The notes beneath the pieces are model-generated. The model searched no databases. It saw only the letters and a list, made by a program, of their open reading frames with translations, and was not told the origin of the DNA. Source: Actinomycetales bacterium (lineage in GTDB: Bacteria > Actinomycetota > Actinomycetes > Actinomycetales > Dermatophilaceae). From it: 64,000 nucleotides of DNA. Both the position numbers and the translations under genes were made by a program. Of the stretch, positions 31,001 to 36,890 are shown one piece after another. Location of the stretch: contig JADKAO010000001.1 in the NCBI GenBank assembly GCA_016715285.1, positions 186,001-250,000 on the forward strand. The letters run 5' to 3'. Every line of letters starts with the position of its first letter. Position 1 is the stretch's first letter.

Positions 31001-31548
31001 TCGGTGATCTCGAACATGTTGTCGAGGTAGTTGGCGCGGGCCTCTTCGACGATCTTGACCTGCACCTCAGGGGAGAGTGACTGCAGCGTTGCCGACTCCT
31101 GGAGCCGCTTGAGCGCCTCGGGGAGCTGGATCCGCATACTCGACTTGTAGTGCTTTTCGCCGCCGATCGCGTTGCCGAGGATGACCGCAACCCGGTCACT
31201 GTCGATCGACCAGTTGGGCCAGCCAGCGTCCATCAGCGCCCGGCGCGCCGCCGACAGCGCCCACCGCTGGCCCTCGTCCATCTGCGCCGCGACCATCGGC
31301 GGGACCGGGAGTCGCCACTTGATCGGGTCCCAGTCGAACTCCCGGACCCACCCGCCGATCGTCGAGTACGTCTTGTCACGCGCCGAGTGATCGGGGGAGT
31401 AGTACAGCTTGGAGTCCCACCGGTCGGGCGTCACCTCGCTGATGCAATAGCGCCCGCCGGTGATATTGGCCCAGAAGGCATCCCCGTCGGGGGCCATCGG
31501 CATGATGGCCGCGAGTCCGACAATGGCAACGGGTTGGACGTCGGTCAT
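22033..31548 (-). CDS. PUFA-synthase-like iterative megasynthase: KS-MAT-KS-6xACP-KR-DH
   Basis: This 3171-residue protein is laid out as follows. Ketosynthase KS1 (~5-460) has C215, H349 and H389. Malonyl transferase (~600-900) has nucleophile S698 in GHSLGEY. A second ketosynthase (~1060-1560) has C1283, H1430 and H1470. Six ACP repeats span ~1660-2300. Ketoreductase (~2390-2820) has TGAAGSIVSA and Y2767. A C-terminal double-hotdog dehydratase (~2850-3160) has H2905 in DHRIDGTPVLPG. Tandem ACPs followed by KR and DH are the hallmark of PfaA-type PUFA synthases, but the second KS on the same chain and the lack of enoylreductase, thioesterase and FabA-like DH domains are not canonical. Each ACP has GVDTVKQAE, Thr instead of Ser at T1707, T1818, T1928, T2032, T2145 and T2255. 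ATG follows GGAAGGACACCACC. The product is unknown. Confidence 0.93.
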   Translation of the reverse strand: MTDVQPVAIVGLAAIMPMAPDGDAFWANITGGRYCISEVTPDRWDSKLYYSPDHSARDKTYSTIGGWVREFDWDPIKWRLPVPPMVAAQMDEGQRWALSAARRALMDAGWPNWSIDSDRVAVILGNAIGGEKHYKSSMRIQLPEALKRLQESATLQSLSPEVQVKIVEEARANYLDNMFEITEDTMPGELSNVIAGRIANVLNLRGPNYTTDAACASGLAALNSAILGLNDHQYDAVITGGIDRNMGVDAFVKFCKIGALSATGTRPFDAGADGFVMGEGAALFVLKRLEDAERDGDKIYSVILSVGGSSDGKGKGITAPNPVGQKLAVARAWERAGLDPATASAIEAHGTSTSVGDATELESLTAIFGAAGAKPGSIALGSVKSNIGHLKASAGTAGLFKMVKSLHEKVLTPSLNFVNPNPNVDWDTSPCKVNTTLRPWETPESGIRRGGVSAFGFGGTNFHVVVEEHIPGRHKPRPKVYAAAEVPASATVTAYVDAPRKAPLRGALVLGGRDEADLLAQVTTHLAAAKAGTAPAPAAPDPAIANAPVRVAVDYGSAEELAGKLDKLSKGLASGNPAIFKMLRQQGVFMGRGPAQKLAFLYTGQGSQYVNMLRDLHTSEPIVRSTFDEADKVMTPLLGRPLTSFIYVDGNDEGAVKAANKQLMQTEITQPAVLATDLSLTRLLAAYGIKPDMVMGHSLGEYGALVAAGSLSLDSAMEAVSARGREMASISVEDNGAMAAVFGPLAEIEKVVAAAEGYVVIANINSYSQAVVGGATKAVEKVVETFLAMGMNAVRIPVSHAFHTSIVAEASVPFGNALRRLDMRPPVLPIIANVTGEFYPADATTETMLDFAGKQIASPVQFVKGLQTLYAAGARVFVEVGPKKALHGFVEDVLGSKHDDVLALFTNHPKLGDAVAVNQALCGLYAAGHGFAPVQVEVPGAPAAAPAALAAPARAAAPAAPVASGGPATSGSHSDDVITELGKLFAGVLEQGMSLYYGSGSKGGAGAAASAPAYDTPVAAPAAQVEYVPAQDANKPVVVTGAALGLPGVARTFDDENIARILAGQQFITSLAPEVRQRMADMRITRLIKDASGSGSFKTIDDPAEVIKLAGKHAPIDIVEQFGVESSRDQALDNATRLAIGAGFDALRDAGIPLVLRYKTTTLGTQLPDRWGLPESMRDDTGIVFASAFPGYDRMAEAIEGYATDKGRRDNLLALHGLRTMLPAGDAAIAEVDKLIAELTALIESTNYQFDRRFLFRALSMGHSQFAEIIGARGPNTQVNAACASTTQAMGVAEDWIRSGRCRRVIVISADDATSDNLLPWITAGFLASGAAATDERVEDAATPFDRRRHGMIVGMGAAAVVVESADAAAERGIQPICEVLGTVYANSAFHGSRLDVSHIGGVMETLVAQVEQRGIDRHEIADKMVFISHETYTPARGGSAAAEINALRGAFGADAGKIVIANTKGFTGHAMGAGIEDVVAIKALETGIVPPVPNYKEPDPDLGVLNLSTGGQYPIQYALRLAAGFGSQVAMTLTRWTPMPDSRRRAPSELGYAYRIIDQAAWQRWLDSLSGHTGSTLEVDHRRLRIVDLGAPKTPVESRVRLAIPYAGRMGSPVAGGAARAAASVAAAPAPVASPAPAPAAYAAPAPVAAPAPVAAPAAPAAPPASVVVTDPVLDKVTEIVSGLTGYPSDLLDADLDLEADLGVDTVKQAEVFAAVREHYNVERDDTMRLRDFPTLRHVAGWVRTKAGLPEPAAAPAPAAAPAVAPAAAPAAASAAPAIVSDPVLDKVTEIVAGLTGYPSDLLDADLDLEADLGVDTVKQAEVFAAVREHYQVERDDTMKLRDFPTLRHVAGWVRGKAGLPEPVAAAAPAAAPVADAGTAYAAPVAAAPAGDSVIAKVTEIVAGLTGYPADLLDPDLDLEADLGVDTVKQAEVFAAVREFYNVERDDTMKLRDFPTLRHVAGWVRDKAGLPAEAPAAAPAPAVVSAAVPAAASAGDPVLDKVTQLVADLTGYPADLLDPDLDLEADLGVDTVKQAEVFAAVREHYNVERDDTMKLRDFPTIKHVAGWVRAKAGLPEPSAAPAAPVAAPAAPAAAAPAAPAAPSAPAAGDGVTEKVIEIVAGLTGYPADLLDPDLDLEADLGVDTVKQAEVFAAVREHYQVERDDTMKLRDFPTIKHVAGWIRGKIGLPDPGAAPAAPAAAPAAAPAATSAAAPAATGGDEVMQKVIDIVAGLTGYPADLLDPDLDLEADLGVDTVKQAEVFAAVREHYQVERDDTMKLRDFPTIKHVAGWIRGKLGTSAPAATPDAGSSAAPAAAAPAHAPAPDVLKGNLASIDALPRRIPVAMLRPDLAQCVPTGVNLKDARVIVMLDEGGVGDALTKRLTKAGATVLTLEAGIPTESLSSTLDAWLAEGPIAGVYWLPALDDEGDHTAMNLATWTENLRRRVKTLYTTMRRMWDDSPFLVSATRLGGRHGYDANGATSPMGGAVTGFTKSYKKERPDTLVKAVDLPASRKTAALADVLIEETLRDPGAVEIGRVDDQRWGVGFTEIDFPALGADGSPAGEGGMPLTPESVFLVTGAAGSIVSAITADLATGAGGGTFHLLDLTPTPDANDPDLAAFRTNKDGLKATLAARMKDRGERPTPVAIDKELARIERLAAALTAIQAVEAVGGTVHYHSVDLTNPEAVAAVMADVQAQSGKIDVLLHAAGLEISRNLPQKEPREYDLVFDVKTTGWFNVWSHAAGMPVGAVVVFSSVAGRFGNQGQTDYSAANDLLCKVTSSMRHLRPETRGLALDWTAWGGIGMATRGSIPKIMEMAGVQMLPPDAGVAWIRRELEASAYSGEVVVAGVLGMMAAEYHETGGVDPQALTGGAAHGPMIGDVSYSVHNGLTVTTTLDPAEQAFLYDHRIDGTPVLPGVMGMESFAEAASLLAPAGYRVAGLEGVDFLAPVKFFRDQPRTLTITAQAEPDSSGSDLLVRCRLTAERQLPGQAQPTVTTHFTGTVRLTTAEPEAQSKKAPKKADGTRMSGEQVYTFYFHGPAYQVVTEAWRSGGGSVTKLVEPLPDNHSPADLPLVIAPRLAELCFQTAGLWEAGTEGRMALPNHVERVQVLSDPASASGPLMAMARPVGESAFDCLVVDSTGNVVMRMDGYQSIAFPAPIPDDVTAVLRDTFTP

Positions 31549-31624
31549 GGTGGTGTCCTTCCGGTGGGAGTCCGGGTCGTTCAGCGGCTCGCCTCACGGC
31601 GAGATCGGGTATGCCGTGCGGGTG

Positions 31625-33340
31625 TCAGTTAGCGTGCGCGCCGCGGCTGTACAGCGCGTCTGCGACGTAGTCCATGTCGGTGATGAGGCCAGCCTGGGCC
31701 GCCTGGATCGCCGCAGTCGGGATGCCGTTGACAGCCGCCACCGCGGGGGAGCCAGGGTCGGCCGCGCCAGCGACCCAGCGCGAGCCGTCGAGGGCGACGC
31801 GAGCAGCGGCCTCACGGGCGTAAACCCGCGACATCGCCGCGAAGGTGTCGGCGTCGAAGCGGTGCAGGCTCTTCTCGTGCGCGCTGTCCGTGGCGGCAGC
31901 AGCTGCCCGCTGGGCGAAGATCTCGGCACCCTCACAGAAGGCGATGAGCTCACCGAGGCGGAAGAGGATGTGCTGGTTGCGGGTGAGCCGACCAGTGCGG
32001 CAGGCCTCGAGCACGATCGCGAGGGCCTCGCACGCGAGCGCGGCGACGTCGGCGCCGATCCGCGGGTGCTGGCCGTGGAGCGTCTTGAGCGCCGCCGCCT
32101 TCGAGCGGTAGTAGCCACCCTGCGTCTTGAGGTGCTGCTGCCACCGGTCGCGGGCGATCGTCATCTCCATGATCTCCGAGGTGCCCTCGTAAATCGTCGT
32201 GATGCGGACGTCGCGCTTGACCTTCTCCACGACATAGGGCCGGGTGTAGCCATAGCCACCGTGCGCCTGGATCGCGGCGTCAGCGGCCGCGTTGCCGGCC
32301 TCGGTCGCGAGGTACTTGGCGATGGCGCCTTCGGTGTTCATCGCGCCGTTGGTGCCGAGGCCGCGGTCGATCTTGTCGGCGGTGTCCTCGATGAAGGCAC
32401 GCGATGCCTCGAGCCGCACAGCGTGGGGGACGATCAGCTTGTGGGTGTAGCCCTGCTTCTCGCACAGGAGGCTGCCGCCCTGCTCGCGGTTCATCGAGTA
32501 GTCGATGGCGCGGTCGAGCGCCTCCCAGCCACCGCCGAGCCCGAAGGCCGCGACCATGAGCCGGGTGTAGCCGAAGACCTGCTGCGCTTGGACGAGGCCG
32601 CGGCCTTCGACCCCACCAATGAGGTTGTATGCCGGGACGCGCACGTCATCGAGGAAGAGCGCCGCGGTGTTGGACAACCGCAGGCCGTGCTTGTCCTCCG
32701 GAGGGCCAGCGCTGAAGCCTTCGGCACCCTTCGGGACGACGAACCACGACGGGCCAGCGTCGGTCTTGGCGAGGATCGTCGTGAACTCAGCAATCGAACC
32801 GTTGGAGATCCACTGCTTCTTGCCGTTGATGATGTATTCGACGGTCTCGCCGTCGTCGTTCGTGACCGGCGTCGCCGTGGTCTCCAGCGCACCGAGGTCG
32901 GACCCAGCCTCGGGCTCGGTGGCGCCATAAGCGAAGACGACGCCCTCGCGCGCGATCGCGCCGAGCCAGTCCTGCTTCTGCTCCTCGGTCGCACCGACGA
33001 CGATCGGGTCTGACCCGAGGAAGGTCGCGAAGACCGCGGTCGCCAGACCAATGTCCTTGCGCGCCATGACCTCGCAGACCCGGTAGGCGTCGAACGCCCC
33101 GCCGTCCATGCCGTCGTATGCCTCGGGGACGAAGACGAGCTGGACACCCAATTGCTCCGGGTCAGACATCGCGCGAACGATGTCTTCGGGGCACCGGTCC
33201 TCATGGTCGAGCTCAAGCTGCAGCTCCGGCGACATGGCGCCGTCGACGAAGTCGGCGAGCGACTCCAGCATGAGGTTGAGGGTTTCCAGATCGAGTCCGG
33301 CGCCGCCGACGTGGCTGAAGGTCTCGGTGGTTTCGCTCAT
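31625..33340 (-). CDS. Acyl-CoA dehydrogenase linked to the lipid megasynthase
   Basis: This FAD enzyme oxidises acyl-CoA to trans-2-enoyl-CoA and passes electrons to ETF. The 571-residue protein has the FAD motif YGATEPEAGSD, the substrate-binding KQWISNGSIAE and the catalytic glutamate in TIYEGTSEIMEM. A C-terminal extension of about 130 residues follows, as in ACAD families of the very-long-chain or AidB-like size class. The ATG at 33340 follows AAGGACGACACG. It lies 76 bases upstream of the megasynthase and downstream of etfD on the same strand. Because the megasynthase lacks an enoylreductase, this enzyme could process its product or supply a desaturation step; direction and substrate are inference. 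Confidence 0.9.
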   Translation of the reverse strand: MSETTETFSHVGGAGLDLETLNLMLESLADFVDGAMSPELQLELDHEDRCPEDIVRAMSDPEQLGVQLVFVPEAYDGMDGGAFDAYRVCEVMARKDIGLATAVFATFLGSDPIVVGATEEQKQDWLGAIAREGVVFAYGATEPEAGSDLGALETTATPVTNDDGETVEYIINGKKQWISNGSIAEFTTILAKTDAGPSWFVVPKGAEGFSAGPPEDKHGLRLSNTAALFLDDVRVPAYNLIGGVEGRGLVQAQQVFGYTRLMVAAFGLGGGWEALDRAIDYSMNREQGGSLLCEKQGYTHKLIVPHAVRLEASRAFIEDTADKIDRGLGTNGAMNTEGAIAKYLATEAGNAAADAAIQAHGGYGYTRPYVVEKVKRDVRITTIYEGTSEIMEMTIARDRWQQHLKTQGGYYRSKAAALKTLHGQHPRIGADVAALACEALAIVLEACRTGRLTRNQHILFRLGELIAFCEGAEIFAQRAAAAATDSAHEKSLHRFDADTFAAMSRVYAREAAARVALDGSRWVAGAADPGSPAVAAVNGIPTAAIQAAQAGLITDMDYVADALYSRGAHAN

Positions 33341-33386
33341 CGTGTCGTCCTTGCCTATGGGGAGAACTGGGTGCAGCGGTTCGTGT

Positions 33387-33419
33387 CAAGCAGGTGCCAA
33401 GCAGGTGCCAAGCAGGTGT
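33387..33419. repeat. Three 11-bp direct repeats upstream of the acyl-CoA dehydrogenase gene
   Basis: CAAGCAGGTGC is repeated head to tail at 33387, 33398 and 33409 (the last ends in T), with a degenerate CAAGCAAGTGG at 33429. The period is about one helical turn, and the array is 47-100 bases before the ATG at 33340. It could be a multi-site regulator-binding region for the lipid operon or a replication-slippage product. Confidence 0.75.
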
Positions 33420-33484
33420 GAATCAGGCCAAGCAAGTGGTCTAGCAGGTCGTGCGGTCGAGCAGCGTCAAGCGGGACGTGCAGT

Positions 33485-33517
33485 CACGGCATACCAGCGA
33501 GGGGCCGGTATGCCGTG
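33485..33517. terminator. Hairpin made of an inverted pair of the GTATGCCG octamer after etfD
   Basis: CACGGCATACC and GGTATGCCGTG are perfect 11-bp arms around an 11-base loop, starting eight bases past the etfD stop codon. It probably terminates or attenuates the etf transcript before the acyl-CoA dehydrogenase gene. Confidence 0.7.
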
Positions 33518-33524
33518 GTGAGGC

Positions 33525-35783
33525 TTACGCGGGATCGGCGCCAGGCGCCGCTCCCGTTTCTGCAAGATCGGGCCGAATGGAGCGCAGGAGTACTTCGGCG
33601 ACGTCGGTGACCTCAACCCCGGTGGCGCCGCCTTCCTGTTGCCGCTGGGCGACGCCGTCGCCGAGCATCGTGATGCAGAAGGGGCAGGCGGCAGTGATGA
33701 GCGACGCCTTGGTGGCGATGGCCTCGTCGGCGCGGTTTTGGTTGATGCGCGTGCCGAGGTTTTCGTCCATCCACATGCGCGCCCCACCAGCGCCACAACA
33801 GAATGAGCGCTCCTTGGTGCGGGGCATTTCCGTGAGGACCGCGCCGGGGACGGCACCAAGGACCTCGCGCGGAGGAGCGAAGATCCGGTTGTGCCGACCG
33901 AGGTAACACGGGTCGTGATAGGTGACCGATGCGTCGACGCGCTGGATCGGGGTGAGCTTCTTCTCGGCCACGAGGCGAGCGAGGAGGGTCGTGTGGTGGA
34001 CGACCTCGTAATGCCCGCCGACCTGCGGGTACTCGTTGGCGAGGGTGTTGTAGCAGTGCGCACACGTGACGACGATGCGCTTGGCACCCGCCTCGTTGAG
34101 GGTCTCGACGTTTTGCATGGCAAGCATCTGGAAAAGGAACTCGTGCCCCATCCGGCGGGCCGGGTCTCCCGTGCAGGACTCACCCTCGCCGAGGACCATG
34201 AACTCGACGCCAGCCTCGTGCAGCAGGGTGGCGACGGCGCGAGCGGTCCGCTTGGCAGTGTCGTCAAGAGCGCCAGCGCAGCCGACCCAGTAGAGGTAGT
34301 CGACGTCGTCGGGGATCTTGTCTTCGCCCTCAGCGCCAAACACGCGCACCTCGAAGTCGAGCGGCTCGGCCCACTCCAGTCGCATCGAAGCGCCCAGACC
34401 CCACGGGTCCCCAGCGTGCTCGAGGTTGCGCAGCATGATCCCGGCCTCTTCGGGGAAGGCCGACTCCATGAGCACCTGGTAGCGGCGCATGTCGACGATG
34501 TGGTCGACGTGCTCGATGTCGACAGGGCACTGCTCGACGCACGCACCGCAGGTGGTGCAGGACCAGAGCATGTCGAAGGGGATGACGCCCTCGCCGGTGA
34601 TGCCGTGCTCGCCGACATGCGCTTCCTCGTCGCCCATGGGGCCGACGAGAGGACGCTCGGCTTCAGCAACAGCAGTGGCCGGTATGCCGTTCGCCGTGGC
34701 TCCGTCAGCCGACGCGGCAGCCTCGCCGTTTGCGGTGCTCGATTCGGCAGCAAGTAGGTAGGGCGCCTTGGTCAGCGCATGGTCGCGCAAGGCCATGATG
34801 AGCACCTTGGGGGACAGCGGCTTGTCGGTGTTCCACGCGGGGCACTGGCTCTGGCAGCGGCCGCACTCGGTGCACGTGCCGAAGTCGAGCAGGCCCTTCC
34901 AGGTGAAGTCCTCGATCTTGCCGACACCCATGAGGTCGTCGTCGCCCGGGTCTTCGAAGTCGACCTTCTTGCCATCGGAGTAGACCGGCAGCAGGGCGCC
35001 GAGGGCACGTGGGCGACGGGCATACGCCACGTTGCCGATCGACAAGAAGATGTGCAGGTGCTTGCTGTAGGTCACAAAGATCGTGAACCCGAGCAGCACC
35101 GCGAGGGAGAGCAGCAGCAGGACGGTCTCGAGGATCTCGTTGGTGTGTTCGCCAAGTCCGTGGAACGCCGAGGCAAACCATTGCGACGCGAAGGCACCTT
35201 GGAGGAACTTCAACGGCGCGTCGGGCGTGCCCGCGAGTTCGTTGACCCGCTGTGCGTTGATCGACGCACCCCGGTAGGCAAGCAACGTCCAGACGACGTT
35301 GAAGATCATGAACAGCACGAACCACGCCGGCCCGAGGTGGGAACCAAAGAATCGGCTCCGACGACCCAACCCGGCGGGGGCTTCCTTGATCCGGATGACG
35401 ACGAACGCGGCGATGGCGGCGACACACAACATCGCGAAGAGGTCTTCGATGAACCCAAACCACGGGTAGTTGCCGAAGATCGGTATCTGGAACTGCGGGT
35501 TGACCAACCCGCCAAACGCCTCAAGCACCGTGAAGAGCAGAATCATGAACCCCCAGAAGACCGCGAAGTGCGCGATCCCTGGGCCGGTCCACTTGAGCAG
35601 CTTCTTTTGGGCCGCCACCTCGACGAGCTCGGCCTTGACGGCCGAGCCCAAGTCGAAGTGGTGCTCAGGCCCGGTGGGTTGGCCCGTCCGCCCGACCTTG
35701 TAGAGGAAGAACAACCGTCTGCCAGCAACACCAAGGCAGCCAACAGTGAGAAGCAAGCCGAGGATTGTGCGGACGGCCATCAT
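33525..35783 (-). CDS. etfD: Membrane iron-sulfur oxidoreductase, ETF:menaquinone oxidoreductase type (EtfD-like)
   Basis: This 752-residue protein has about five N-terminal transmembrane helices (~1-250) that would hold b-type haem. It then has two 4Fe-4S motifs, CTECGRCQSQCP near residue 298 and CTTCGACVEQCP near 406, and two C-terminal CCG cysteine-rich domains (DPCYLGRHN near 626, FCCGAGGARMW near 661). This is the heterodisulfide-reductase-like family that includes mycobacterial EtfD (Rv0338c), which re-oxidises reduced ETF and passes electrons to menaquinone. A variable Ala-rich insert lies at ~350-385. The etfA and etfB genes directly upstream support the assignment. Confidence 0.92.
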   Translation of the reverse strand: MMAVRTILGLLLTVGCLGVAGRRLFFLYKVGRTGQPTGPEHHFDLGSAVKAELVEVAAQKKLLKWTGPGIAHFAVFWGFMILLFTVLEAFGGLVNPQFQIPIFGNYPWFGFIEDLFAMLCVAAIAAFVVIRIKEAPAGLGRRSRFFGSHLGPAWFVLFMIFNVVWTLLAYRGASINAQRVNELAGTPDAPLKFLQGAFASQWFASAFHGLGEHTNEILETVLLLLSLAVLLGFTIFVTYSKHLHIFLSIGNVAYARRPRALGALLPVYSDGKKVDFEDPGDDDLMGVGKIEDFTWKGLLDFGTCTECGRCQSQCPAWNTDKPLSPKVLIMALRDHALTKAPYLLAAESSTANGEAAASADGATANGIPATAVAEAERPLVGPMGDEEAHVGEHGITGEGVIPFDMLWSCTTCGACVEQCPVDIEHVDHIVDMRRYQVLMESAFPEEAGIMLRNLEHAGDPWGLGASMRLEWAEPLDFEVRVFGAEGEDKIPDDVDYLYWVGCAGALDDTAKRTARAVATLLHEAGVEFMVLGEGESCTGDPARRMGHEFLFQMLAMQNVETLNEAGAKRIVVTCAHCYNTLANEYPQVGGHYEVVHHTTLLARLVAEKKLTPIQRVDASVTYHDPCYLGRHNRIFAPPREVLGAVPGAVLTEMPRTKERSFCCGAGGARMWMDENLGTRINQNRADEAIATKASLITAACPFCITMLGDGVAQRQQEGGATGVEVTDVAEVLLRSIRPDLAETGAAPGADPA

Positions 35784-35834
35784 CGGGTGGTGCTCTCCTT
35801 CGCGAGCCGGGTATGCCGTGACCTATGCGGAAGG

Positions 35835-36797
35835 TCAGCCCTTGCGCTTGGCCACCTCGTCGATCAGGGCGGGGAGGACTGCGTGCAAGTCACCGACGAC
35901 ACCGAAGTCCGCGATCTGGAACATCGGCGCCTTGGCGTCCTTGTTGACCACGACGATCGTCTTGCTGCTCTGCATGCCAGCGCGGTGCTGGATGGCGCCT
36001 GAGATGCCAGCAGCGACATAGAGCGACGGGGCGACGGTCTTGCCGGTCTGGCCGACCTGCAACTCGTGCGCAGCCCAGTGCTGGTCGGTCACCGTGCGTG
36101 AGGCGCCAACGGCGCCACCGAGGGCGTCCGCGGTCTTCTCGATGACCTGGAAGCCTTCTTCGGACCCAACACCACGTCCACCGGCCACGACGACGGCAGC
36201 ATCGGTGAGCTCGGGGCGACCCGTGGAGACCTTGGGCTCACGGGAGGCGACCCGCGCACCCTTGGCGTTGTCGCCGACGGACACATCGACGTGCTCCACC
36301 TGAGCGCTCGCGGGAGCAGCCTCGGCGGCGGTCGCGTTGGGCCGCATGGTGACGACAGCGGGGCCGCGCTGCACCTGGCTGGTGGCCTGGAAGCGGCCAG
36401 CGAACACGGTCTGGACGCCCGACACCTTGTCGCCGTCAAGGCTCACCTTGGTGGCGTCCGGGAGGATTCCGGCGTTCAGGCGCACGGCGACCCGAGCGGC
36501 AATGTCCTTGCCTTCGGGGCCACTGGTCACCATGACCGCGACGGGGTTGGCCGCCTGCGCGATCTGCACAACCGCCTCGGCCTTGGGCAGGGACAGGAAC
36601 TCCTGCATGTCCGGTGAGGACACGGCATACACCTTGGTTGCGCCGTATTCACCGAGCTGGGACACGACCTGGTCGCTGGCCTCGCCGAAGATAACGGCGG
36701 CGGGCTCACCGAGGGCGCGGGCGGCAGTGAGGAGTTCGAGAGTGGGCTTGCGGACGCCCGCCGAGGTGGTCTCGGCGAGAACGAGGACTTCCGACAC
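35835..36797 (-). CDS. etfA: Electron transfer flavoprotein alpha subunit
   Basis: This 320-residue FAD-binding subunit of ETF accepts electrons from acyl-CoA dehydrogenases. It begins VLVLAETTSAGVRKPTLELLTAAR. The C-terminal FAD domain has VVAGGRGVGSEEGF, HWAAHELQVGQTGKTVAPSLYVAAGISGAIQHRAGM and a closing PMFQIADFGVVGDLHAVLPAL, all diagnostic. It pairs with the beta subunit encoded just upstream and is followed by the membrane oxidoreductase gene, making a complete path from acyl-CoA dehydrogenase to the quinone pool. Confidence 0.96.
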   Translation of the reverse strand: MSEVLVLAETTSAGVRKPTLELLTAARALGEPAAVIFGEASDQVVSQLGEYGATKVYAVSSPDMQEFLSLPKAEAVVQIAQAANPVAVMVTSGPEGKDIAARVAVRLNAGILPDATKVSLDGDKVSGVQTVFAGRFQATSQVQRGPAVVTMRPNATAAEAAPASAQVEHVDVSVGDNAKGARVASREPKVSTGRPELTDAAVVVAGGRGVGSEEGFQVIEKTADALGGAVGASRTVTDQHWAAHELQVGQTGKTVAPSLYVAAGISGAIQHRAGMQSSKTIVVVNKDAKAPMFQIADFGVVGDLHAVLPALIDEVAKRKG

Positions 36798-36890
36798 GAT
36801 GTGTCTCCTGATTCGGTATGCCGCGCGCGCGGCGAGCTGGCAGGTCGGCGGGGGGAGTGCCCGGGATGAGTCCGGTGCGCCCGGGTCAGG

